From: Proteus cibi
Lineage (GTDB): Bacteria; Pseudomonadota; Gammaproteobacteria; Enterobacterales; Enterobacteriaceae
Direction of reading: 5' to 3'
Assembly (NCBI RefSeq): GCF_003144405.1
Contig: NZ_PENW01000019.1
Coordinates: 204,983-268,982 of the forward strand
Length of the DNA stretch: 64,000 nucleotides
Part shown: positions 19,034 through 26,582 of the stretch, piece by piece
Layout: every line of letters starts with the position of its first letter
How positions within the stretch are numbered: position 1 is the stretch's first letter
The notes under the pieces: generated by a model
Told to the model about the DNA's origin: nothing
Seen by the model: only the letters and a program-made list of their open reading frames with translations
The model's database searches: none
Position numbers and translations under genes: made by a program

Positions 19034-19819
19034 GATGTGACTGCCTGTAAATTCGGTTTCCCACCATTTGCGCTGACAGTACGCCAACACGAAATAGCTC
19101 TTGTGTTAATGTTGGATGCGAGAGATCCATTAAGAAAGGGTATTTTTATACCATTACTTTTGAATTTATCAGAAGGCTTTTTAAAGCCAAGTGACAGATA
19201 ATTGCTTGTAATTTTTCGCTTTCAAATAAGATAGATCTTTTTATAGCATTTGTTTAATGAATTTATCAATACATTCTTTGATGTAAATCAAATGTATGAA
19301 AAGATAACTGTTTGTTAAACTTACTGTTGTATTATTTAAAAATCGATACTTATAAATTTTATATAAATAAAACTAATAATTATAATTGTTGGTTTTATTT
19401 CTATACAGAAAGAAAAAAGGATAAAAAATAAAGAACATCATTGATTGAGATGGTAAGTGGCGAGATAATATTCATCAGTAAACTTGAGAAACAAAGGCAA
19501 TTATTTTATTGGTATCAATTAGGCTAAATGATTGCACGAAGGGATAAATTAATGAAAACATCAAAATGTCAGTAAGAAATAAAAGAACCTTGAGCCTTGA
19601 TGGCTAATTTACTTTATCTTCATCTCTTATTGTTGATTATTACAATAGTTAAAAAATATTTATTTATTCGTTTGTGTCATAAGCCCTAAAACGGTTTATT
19701 TACGACCTTATTTTCTCTAGAATATCCTTATTCCATTTTATTCTTTGAACTAAGCTTATTTTCTGATTTCAGCTCAGTTAATGCTGAATAATGCAGTTAA
19801 TAAAAGGTAATTCCCACTT
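19034..19819. other. 786-base gap between can and yadG
   Basis: Long AT-rich stretch between divergent can and yadG. No ORF above about 15 codons with a good ribosome binding site and no strong hairpin were seen. The short frame at 19552 has AAGGGAT upstream but is only seven codons. A promoter for yadG presumably lies near the right end. An unannotated small RNA cannot be ruled out. Confidence 0.35.
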
Positions 19820-20755
19820 ATGACGTATGCATTGGAGTTAACGGAGTTAACGAAAACTTATCACAATGGCGTAAAAGCGCTAAAAGGAATTAATCTCACT
19901 GTTGAGGCTGGCGATTTTTATGCTTTATTAGGCCCTAATGGCGCAGGCAAATCGACTACGATTGGTATTATTAGCTCTTTAGTTAATAAGAGTAGCGGTA
20001 AAGTCAAAGTATTTGGTTATGACACCGATACCGATATGGTTAATGCAAAGCGTCAATTAGGATTAGTGCCACAAGAATTCAATTTCAACCCTTTTGAAAC
20101 CGTATTACAAATTGTTCTCAATCAAGCGGGTTATTATGGGGTGCCTCGTAAATTAGCGTTAGAACGTGCTGAAATATATTTGACCCAGCTTGATTTATGG
20201 GAAAAACGTGACGACAGAGCGCGTTTTTTATCTGGGGGAATGAAGCGCCGTTTAATGATTGCGCGGGCGTTAATGCATCAACCTAAATTACTTATTCTTG
20301 ATGAACCCACAGCCGGTGTTGATATTGAATTGCGCCGCTCCATGTGGACGTTTTTAAAACAATTAAATGCTGAAGGCACTACGATTATTTTAACCACACA
20401 CTATTTGGAAGAAGCCGAAATGCTGTGTCGGAATATTGGTATTATTCAACGTGGTGAACTGGTTGAAAATACCAGTATGAAAGAGCTATTAAGTAAATTA
20501 GAGTCTGAAACCTTTATTTTAGATTTAGCACCGAAAAGCCCACTCCCTGAATTACAAAATTATCAATATCGTTTGGTTGATACATCAACATTAGAAGTTG
20601 ATGTTAAAAGAGAGCAAGGACTAAATAGTGTCTTTGCTCAACTTAATGCACAAGGTATTCAAGTATTAAGTATGAGAAATAAAGCCAATCGCCTTGAAGA
20701 GTTATTTGTTCATTTAGTTAATGAAGAGCATACAGTAGAAGGAGAGGGGGAATGA
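19820..20755 (+). CDS. yadG: ABC transporter ATP-binding protein YadG
   Basis: 311 residues. Walker A GPNGAGKST, signature LSGGMKRRL, Walker B LLILDEPTAGVD and the switch histidine in TTHYLEE are all present. Partner of YadH in an ABC-2 type exporter whose substrate is unknown. The last four bases overlap yadH (ATGA), so the two are translationally coupled. Order and orientation after can match E. coli. Confidence 0.95.
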   Translation: MTYALELTELTKTYHNGVKALKGINLTVEAGDFYALLGPNGAGKSTTIGIISSLVNKSSGKVKVFGYDTDTDMVNAKRQLGLVPQEFNFNPFETVLQIVLNQAGYYGVPRKLALERAEIYLTQLDLWEKRDDRARFLSGGMKRRLMIARALMHQPKLLILDEPTAGVDIELRRSMWTFLKQLNAEGTTIILTTHYLEEAEMLCRNIGIIQRGELVENTSMKELLSKLESETFILDLAPKSPLPELQNYQYRLVDTSTLEVDVKREQGLNSVFAQLNAQGIQVLSMRNKANRLEELFVHLVNEEHTVEGEGE

Positions 20756-21522
20756 TTCAGCTGTATTGGGTAGCCCTCAAAACAATTTGGATTAAAGAAG
20801 TCACTCGTTTTGGTCGTATTTGGGTACAAACATTAATTCCGCCCGTGATCACTATGTCTCTCTATTTCGTTATTTTCGGTAACCTGATTGGTAAACGAAT
20901 TGGCGATATGGGCGGTGTTGATTATATGCAGTTTATTGTTCCTGGTCTGATCATGATGGCAGTAATAACTAACTCTTATGCCAATGTTTCCTCGTCCTTT
21001 TTTGGTGCTAAGTTTCAACGTAGTATCGAAGAATTATTAGTTTCACCTGTTCCAACACATGTTGTGATTGCCGGGTTTGTTGGCGGTGGTGTGGCTCGTG
21101 GTATTTGCGTTGGTATTTTAGTGACTTTAGTTTCACTGTTTTTTGTACCACTAGAAATACACTCTTGGACAATGGTCGTGGTGACATTACTAATGACCTC
21201 AATTGTGTTTTCTCTCGCTGGGTTATTAAATGCGATTTTTGCGAAAACCTTTGACGATATTAGTATTATCCCGACCTTTGTTTTAACGCCATTAACCTAT
21301 TTAGGGGGCGTGTTTTATTCACTGTCACTCTTACCTGAATTTTGGCAAGGTGTGTCTAAGTTAAACCCTATCGTGTATATGATCAGCGGTTTCCGTTACG
21401 GTTTTCTGGGGATTACAGATGTCTCTTTAACGGTGACGATTAGTGTTCTGTGTCTTTTCATTACTGTGTTTTACGTTATCGCATGGTATTTAATTGAAAA
21501 AGGCCGTGGTTTAAGAAGCTAA
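20752..21522 (+). CDS. yadH: ABC-2 type transporter permease YadH
   Basis: 256 residues with six membrane segments and the ABC-2 permease signature in the middle (SIEELLVSPVPTHVVIAGFVGG), followed by LTYLGGVFYSLSLLPEFWQ. Membrane partner of YadG. Ends at a strong terminator. This is the last gene of the E. coli-like order before the large accessory block. Confidence 0.95.
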   Translation: MIQLYWVALKTIWIKEVTRFGRIWVQTLIPPVITMSLYFVIFGNLIGKRIGDMGGVDYMQFIVPGLIMMAVITNSYANVSSSFFGAKFQRSIEELLVSPVPTHVVIAGFVGGGVARGICVGILVTLVSLFFVPLEIHSWTMVVVTLLMTSIVFSLAGLLNAIFAKTFDDISIIPTFVLTPLTYLGGVFYSLSLLPEFWQGVSKLNPIVYMISGFRYGFLGITDVSLTVTISVLCLFITVFYVIAWYLIEKGRGLRS

Positions 21523-21550
21523 TCAAAAAAACAGAAGAAAGAGTGATAAA

Positions 21551-21595
21551 AGTTGAAATCGGTATCTTAATTAGAGATACCGATTTTTTTCAACT
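21551..21595 (+). terminator. Rho-independent terminator after yadGH
   Basis: Stem AATCGGTATCT / AGATACCGATT followed by T7, with an outer AGTTGAA / TTCAACT that can extend the stem. Confidence 0.88.
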
Positions 21596-21662
21596 GTTTT
21601 TTCAGCATAAATGTTAATTTTTCTTTAAATCCACGCTTAGGTATTAACAAAATGATTTTTCT

Positions 21663-21680
21663 TGTTTAGTATACTAAACA
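21663..21680. promoter_or_regulatory. NadR operator upstream of the niacin-type MFS gene
   Basis: TGTTTAGTATACTAAACA is an 18-base perfect palindrome matching the enterobacterial NadR box TGTTTA-N6-TAAACA. It lies 28 bases before the MFS start, so bound NadR would block transcription when NAD is plentiful. Confidence 0.82.
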
Positions 21681-21708
21681 TCTTAGCAGGGGATAAAAAG
21701 GAAATGTA

Positions 21709-22941
21709 ATGACAACGGCAAGCCAAACAGGTAAAAAACCTGAGGCAATCTCTCGTAATAAGCTTTTATGTATTGCAGGTATGGGATGGACTTTTGATGC
21801 AATGGATGTGGGATTACTTGCATTCTTACTCACTGCATTAAAAGAGGATTGGGGATTAACCGCATCACAATTGGGTTGGATTGGTAGTATAAATTCAATT
21901 GGAATGGCTGTTGGCGCGTTTGTGTTTGGCATTATGGCTGATAGAAAAGGGCGCAAACCTGTCTTTATCTTGACTTTATTGCTGTTTAGCTTGGGATGTG
22001 GATTAACCGCATTAGCCAGTTCTTTGATGGTGGTGCTTGTTTTACGGTTTTTTATTGGCATGGGATTAGGTGGCGAATTACCTGTTGCTTCTACACTGGT
22101 GAGTGAAAGTGTAGAAACTCATGAGCGAGGTCGAGTTGTGGTTTTACTCGAAAGCTTTTGGGCTGTTGGTTGGTTAATTGCTGCGTTAATTGCTTATTTT
22201 ATTATTCCTGATTATGGCTGGCGTATGGCGATGCTATTAAGTGCATTACCTGCGGTATATGCTCTTTATTTACGTTCAAAACTACCTGAACCTACCTCAT
22301 CACATATTTTACAGAAAAAAACACGTCTATCGATTCGCCAATCAATGGCTTTAATTTGGTCACCGCAATATCGTCGTGCAACGCTAATGTTGTGGATCTT
22401 ATGGTTTTGTGTGGTGTTTTCTTATTATGGCATTTTCTTATGGTTGCCAAGTGTGGCTATGTTAAAAGGCTTTAGTTTAATTAAAAGCTTTCAATATGTG
22501 CTTATCATGACATTAGCGCAGTTACCCGGTTATTTTACAGCAGCATGGTTAATTGAACGGTATGGTCGAAAATTTGTTCTTGTCACCTATTTAGCGGGTA
22601 CAGCTATTAGTGCTTATTATTTTAGTGTGGCTGATTCTACGGCGACATTACTTATTTTCGGTATGTTGTTATCGTTCTTTAATTTGGGGGCGTGGGGGGC
22701 TTTATATGCTTATACCCCAGAACAATATCCCGATGAAATTCGGACAACCGGTGCTGGAACCGCAACCGCAATTGGACGTATTGGTGGAATATTAGGACCT
22801 TTAATGGTGGGATATTTGGTTCAATATCAATTTGAAATAAGCTCAATATTTCTGATTTTCAGTTTTTCGATTGTGATTGGAATATTAGCGGTAATGTTAT
22901 TAGGTCAAGAGACAAAAAATAAACCACTTAACTCAATTTAG
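21709..22941 (+). CDS. niaP: MFS transporter, probable niacin importer (NiaP-like)
   Basis: 410 residues, twelve membrane helices. Major-facilitator motif GIMADRKGRKPVF between helices 2 and 3, and the YTPEQYPDEIRTTG region typical of the metabolite:H+ symporter branch that includes NiaP. AGGAAATGTA precedes the ATG. The family alone does not fix the substrate. The perfect NadR palindrome directly upstream argues for nicotinate or nicotinamide uptake. The symbol is therefore provisional. Confidence 0.78.
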   Translation: MTTASQTGKKPEAISRNKLLCIAGMGWTFDAMDVGLLAFLLTALKEDWGLTASQLGWIGSINSIGMAVGAFVFGIMADRKGRKPVFILTLLLFSLGCGLTALASSLMVVLVLRFFIGMGLGGELPVASTLVSESVETHERGRVVVLLESFWAVGWLIAALIAYFIIPDYGWRMAMLLSALPAVYALYLRSKLPEPTSSHILQKKTRLSIRQSMALIWSPQYRRATLMLWILWFCVVFSYYGIFLWLPSVAMLKGFSLIKSFQYVLIMTLAQLPGYFTAAWLIERYGRKFVLVTYLAGTAISAYYFSVADSTATLLIFGMLLSFFNLGAWGALYAYTPEQYPDEIRTTGAGTATAIGRIGGILGPLMVGYLVQYQFEISSIFLIFSFSIVIGILAVMLLGQETKNKPLNSI

Positions 22942-23028
22942 TCATGCTTTGTACGACTAAAAATATAGAATTTCTCTTTCTTGTAATATGATAGTGATTA
23001 AGATTTTTATGAGAAAAAGGAAATAACG

Positions 23029-23211
23029 ATGTCTCATTATGATGAAGTGGTTAAACAGGTTGATGATGCAATTGCCACAACCCATATTCAAACGATGAAC
23101 GAGCTCTTAGTGGAATTAGGCAAAGATAAAACGATTGAATTTCCACTGCGTTATGAGCAACAAGAGCGTTTACGGACAGCTATTTTCCATCACGGTGAAA
23201 AGCAACGATAA
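23029..23211 (+). CDS. YdcY/DUF2526-like small protein
   Basis: 60 residues, with AAGGA before the ATG. The sequence MSHYDEVVKQVDDAIATT and the ending QERLRTAIFHHG resemble E. coli YdcY (DUF2526), although this copy is shorter at the C-terminus. Function unknown; probably helical and soluble. A terminator lies about 35 bases after the stop. Confidence 0.75.
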   Translation: MSHYDEVVKQVDDAIATTHIQTMNELLVELGKDKTIEFPLRYEQQERLRTAIFHHGEKQR

Positions 23212-23246
23212 GTCAGCTTATTTTATTAGATCGTATGAATTAAAAA

Positions 23247-23295
23247 AGCGTTTGTACCGCAGTGATAAACAGGTGCAAACGCTGTTTTATTTTTA
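23247..23295 (+). terminator. Terminator after the ydcY-like gene
   Basis: Arms AGCGTTTGTACC and GGTGCAAACGCT (one mismatch) around a 13-base loop, followed by a T-rich tract. It may also stop the convergent protease gene. Confidence 0.8.
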
Positions 23296-23315
23296 CTGTA
23301 TGATATCAACACGAC

Positions 23316-24281
23316 TTAAAATGTTTTTCGACCTTCTAGCACGGCGATCCTATTTTCAATCGAGGGATGTGTTGAGAAAAAGGGATCTCCTTTATTAAAA
23401 ATAAATGCCGCTTTACGGTAAGCACGTCCTGTTGAGCCATCTTCAAAATTTTCAGTATCATGTTGTGCTGAAATTTTCTTTAATGCGTTGATCATCGCTT
23501 GGTTATCTTGGGTTAAATCAACCGCGGCAGCATCTGCCATATATTCACGAGTGCGAGATAAATAGAAATAGAGCACCTGTGTAATGATAGGCAAAACTAA
23601 GTTGAGAATAATTAAAATGAGTCTCGCTTTGCTCGCGGCATCATTACTTTTCCCTCCTCGGTTACCAGAGGCAATATATAAGCGACTACCAAAGATATTT
23701 GTGACCGTCAGAATAACATTCGCTAATATGCCAACATATAACGTCAGTCGTGAATCACCATGAATAATATGTCCTGTTTCATGGGCTAATACAGCTTGTA
23801 CTTCTTGGCGATTAAGGCGATTTAATAAGCCTGTTGTTACACCAATAAAGGCATTTTTTTCAGACCAACCAGCGGCAAAGGCATTCGCTTCCGGTGTATC
23901 AAGAAGATAGAGTTTAGGAATGTAGCCTAGAGTTGCACTTAAGCTCAGCTCTTCAACAATATTAAGAAGTTGGCGTTCTTGTGCATTTAAGGTGTCATCA
24001 GGACTAATTAATCGCGCATTCATTCCCGTTAGCATGATTTTATGCCCTTTAAAATGAATAAAGATAAGCAATAAAATCGAGATAGCGAGAATAATAAATG
24101 AAGCAATGGGAAGAGATTGGAACGTCAGAAATGCCAACATATTATCGGTAAGATCTAAATAAGGATTTGCGCCAATAGCCGTATCCACCAGCAAACCGAT
24201 CATAAGCATTAAGAGTAAATAGGTGGCTATAACAAAACGAGTTCGAATAGCATTTTTTCGTAGAACATTTCTGAAATCCAT
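23316..24281 (-). CDS. M48-family membrane metalloprotease (HtpX-like)
   Basis: 321 residues from MDFRNVLRKNAIR, with GGAG seven bases upstream. A TTG start at 24293 is possible but less likely. Two N-terminal membrane helices are followed by the zinc protease motif AVLAHETGHIIHGDS and the third-ligand region REYMADAAAVDL, then STHPSIENRIAVL as in HtpX. HtpX degrades misfolded membrane proteins. This is not the usual enterobacterial htpX locus; its pairing with lemA points to a LemA-linked protease branch. Confidence 0.88.
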   Translation of the reverse strand: MDFRNVLRKNAIRTRFVIATYLLLMLMIGLLVDTAIGANPYLDLTDNMLAFLTFQSLPIASFIILAISILLLIFIHFKGHKIMLTGMNARLISPDDTLNAQERQLLNIVEELSLSATLGYIPKLYLLDTPEANAFAAGWSEKNAFIGVTTGLLNRLNRQEVQAVLAHETGHIIHGDSRLTLYVGILANVILTVTNIFGSRLYIASGNRGGKSNDAASKARLILIILNLVLPIITQVLYFYLSRTREYMADAAAVDLTQDNQAMINALKKISAQHDTENFEDGSTGRAYRKAAFIFNKGDPFFSTHPSIENRIAVLEGRKTF

Positions 24282-24291
24282 TAGTGACTCC

Positions 24292-24315
24292 AAACAGCAC
24301 TGCTAAGTGCTGTTT
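24292..24315 (-). promoter_or_regulatory. Intercistronic hairpin before the protease gene
   Basis: A perfect 10-bp stem (AAACAGCACT / AGTGCTGTTT, four-base loop) ends right at the TTTGGAG ribosome binding site of the M48 gene. It could limit its translation relative to lemA or mark a processing site. Confidence 0.5.
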
Positions 24316-24357
24316 TTATCAATCTAAAAGTAATAAATAGTTTTTATTACTATAAAA

Positions 24358-24918
24358 TTAATCGAAATTAATGCGACGCGCTTCTTCTGCTTTAATCGTT
24401 CCTTCATCAAGGCGCCAGTACTCTTTATCAATCACGAGGCTTGGGAAAATCTTGACGATAAATACTGCAGGTATAGAGGCGATAAAGGCACGATATTGCT
24501 CTAAGGTCCGATTGTAACCGCGTTTTGCAAAAGAGAGTTTATTTTCTGTTGAAACAATCTCTTCTTGTAAATTTGCCATAATAGTGTCGGATTTTAATTC
24601 AGGGTAGTTTTCAACCGCAACATTAATAGCACCACTTGAGACAATTTTTGATAACTCATCTTCAGCTGCTTTAGCTTCTTTGGTATTTGCGCTTTGTGCT
24701 TGTGTTCTTAATTCTGTGATTTTAGTAAAGACTTCAGACTCATGGCTAAGGTATTTTTTTACAGTGGCTAATAAACTATCAAATACTTTGCCACGACGAT
24801 CTAATTGCACTGAGATTTCAGTTTCACTAGAGATAACTGCTTCACGCATAGAGATAATACGGTTGTAATAATAAAAAATAAGACCTAGTAACGCGATGGT
24901 AATAATTAATCCAGTCAT
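24358..24918 (-). CDS. lemA: LemA-family protein
   Basis: 186 residues. One N-terminal membrane helix (LIITIALLGLIFYYY), then a cytoplasmic helical bundle. The family stretches RRGKVFDSLLATVKKYLSHE, YPELKSDTIMANLQEEI and KRGYNRTLEQYRAFI are clear. LemA proteins commonly sit beside M48 or other membrane proteases, but their activity is unknown. First gene of the lemA-protease pair. Confidence 0.9.
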   Translation of the reverse strand: MTGLIITIALLGLIFYYYNRIISMREAVISSETEISVQLDRRGKVFDSLLATVKKYLSHESEVFTKITELRTQAQSANTKEAKAAEDELSKIVSSGAINVAVENYPELKSDTIMANLQEEIVSTENKLSFAKRGYNRTLEQYRAFIASIPAVFIVKIFPSLVIDKEYWRLDEGTIKAEEARRINFD

Positions 24919-25065
24919 GCGAAGCGCTCTCTTTTCTAATAGTAAACAGGGAATTGTGCGAAATCATTGATGTTAATTTTGCCTATTATTGATAAAGATA
25001 GCCAGATGATTATTTCATCAAAGATAAAAAGAGTACTGATAAAGCAAAATCAATAATATGAGGTG

Positions 25066-25101
25066 AGATAAAAAAATACCCCGAATAAATTCGGGGCAAA
25101 A
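25066..25101 (-). terminator. Terminator of the dms-like operon
   Basis: CCCCGAA / TTCGGGG stem followed, on the minus strand, by TATTTTTTTAT. A second perfect inverted repeat, CTGAGTTAAATA / TATTTAACTCAG at 25157-25196, lies between it and the last gene. Confidence 0.82.
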
Positions 25102-25207
25102 TTAAAGGTAATGCTAGGGCAAATAAAAAATATCAAGTGAAACATAAAGGGGAAACCTGAGTTAAATAAGCGTGTTAATGCGACTATTTAACTCAGAGAT
25201 AAAACGT

Positions 25208-26026
25208 TTAGAACCAAGGTGCTTGCGCCATTACATTGCCATAGAACAACATTCTTCCTGTGATTTCGCCACTAAAAAGTATCAAAATAGCGATAATAGA
25301 GAGTGATGTTTTGCTAAATGAAGCACTGTGAGATAGCGTAATAATACCTATACCCATCATCAGACTCGCAATGACTTGCCACCATAATAATAGGCTTGCT
25401 ACCTCTGCACCGGGTACTTGTGCTCTCATCACTAATCCCACAAGTACCAATAATGCGCCGATTAACGCTCCTACTTTTAATGAAGAGTTAATGGATTTAC
25501 CTTGCAAACGTAACCAAGGGATCATCGATCCGAAACCAAGTAACAACGCTGTACCAATAAAGCTAATTTGTGTTGCCGGTGTATGCCATAACGGATGTGC
25601 CTGCATTTGGTAATAGATTTGCGCTGTAACTAAAATAACGGATAATCCCATCACACCACAAAATAATCCAATCAAACTATTACGGCGAATAGCATGAGGC
25701 TGCATCCAGCTTGCTAATGCCCATAATGAAATCAATCCATTAAGTATAACGAAAGCAATTGCTTCACGGCTTAACCAAGAATGAGCAATACCTAATACAG
25801 AACGATAAGCACCAAGCGGATCACCTAAATGTCCCATTGACATTGATGAGCCGACAACTTCAATCAGCCAAATCAGTGCAATCGTTGTTCGTAATGCTTT
25901 GGTATTTAGCCTTGCAACGTTTTGAGTCTGGGTTTGCCATTGATACAGTGAAAGCGCTAAAACGGCACCAATGCCCCATTGACTCATCACTGTAAACAGG
26001 ACTAACGGCAGTTGATAATCATGCAT
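25208..26026 (-). CDS. DmsC-like membrane anchor subunit
   Basis: 272 residues with about eight membrane helices. Belongs to the DmsC family that anchors a molybdoenzyme to the inner membrane and oxidises menaquinol. Visible family stretches are VLFTVMSQWGIGAVLAL near the start and SSMSMGHLGDPLGAYRSV. It starts two bases after the stop of the iron-sulfur subunit gene, so it is tightly coupled. Last gene of the operon. Confidence 0.88.
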   Translation of the reverse strand: MHDYQLPLVLFTVMSQWGIGAVLALSLYQWQTQTQNVARLNTKALRTTIALIWLIEVVGSSMSMGHLGDPLGAYRSVLGIAHSWLSREAIAFVILNGLISLWALASWMQPHAIRRNSLIGLFCGVMGLSVILVTAQIYYQMQAHPLWHTPATQISFIGTALLLGFGSMIPWLRLQGKSINSSLKVGALIGALLVLVGLVMRAQVPGAEVASLLLWWQVIASLMMGIGIITLSHSASFSKTSLSIIAILILFSGEITGRMLFYGNVMAQAPWF

Positions 26027-26028
26027 GA

Positions 26029-26580
26029 TTAATCCTCCATACCAATAATGACAATATTAGGATTACTGATGGTGTGATCAGGAACGCCATAGCGTTTTTC
26101 CAATAAAGCCCAATTTGTTGTATGTTTTTGACGTAAATCTTCAATTTCGCCAAATTCGATGGCCCCCGTAGGACAAGATTCGACGCAACGTGGTTTCAAG
26201 CCTTCATCCAGTCTATCTGCACACATATTGCATTTACTGGTTTTGCCTTCAACGGGATCATAAACAGGTGCATTATAGGGACAGGCCATAATACACATCT
26301 GACAACCAATGCATTTGTCATGATCTTGCACGACAATACCATCCTCACGCTTGGTATAAGTGTCAGCAGGGCAGACTTTCAGGCATTGTGGATCATCACA
26401 ATGGTTACAAGACATAGTAATAAAAGCTTGAGCATTAGGTTGATCTTCGTTGAATTCACGAACACGACGCCATAGCACGCCGGGTGGTGTGACATTTTCA
26501 GATTTACAAGCCATAGAGCAGGTGCGACAACCGTAGCAATCTTTGGCATTTATCAGAAAACCATACTGTTTCTTCGCCAT
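26029..26580 (-). CDS. DmsB-like four-cluster ferredoxin subunit
   Basis: 183 residues, shorter than E. coli DmsB (205). Four ferredoxin-type cysteine groups are seen: DCYGCRTCSMACK, CNHCDDPQCLKVCP, CIGCQMCIMACPYNAP and CNMCADRL with a later CVESCPTGAI. They should hold four [4Fe-4S] clusters carrying electrons from the anchor to the catalytic subunit. Two bases separate it from each neighbour. Confidence 0.92.
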   Translation of the reverse strand: MAKKQYGFLINAKDCYGCRTCSMACKSENVTPPGVLWRRVREFNEDQPNAQAFITMSCNHCDDPQCLKVCPADTYTKREDGIVVQDHDKCIGCQMCIMACPYNAPVYDPVEGKTSKCNMCADRLDEGLKPRCVESCPTGAIEFGEIEDLRQKHTTNWALLEKRYGVPDHTISNPNIVIIGMED

Positions 26581-26582
26581 GA

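Noticed and set aside
21666..22061. 131-residue minus-strand frame
   Set aside because: Lies opposite the NiaP-like gene and across the NadR box; the coding strand has clear MFS motifs.
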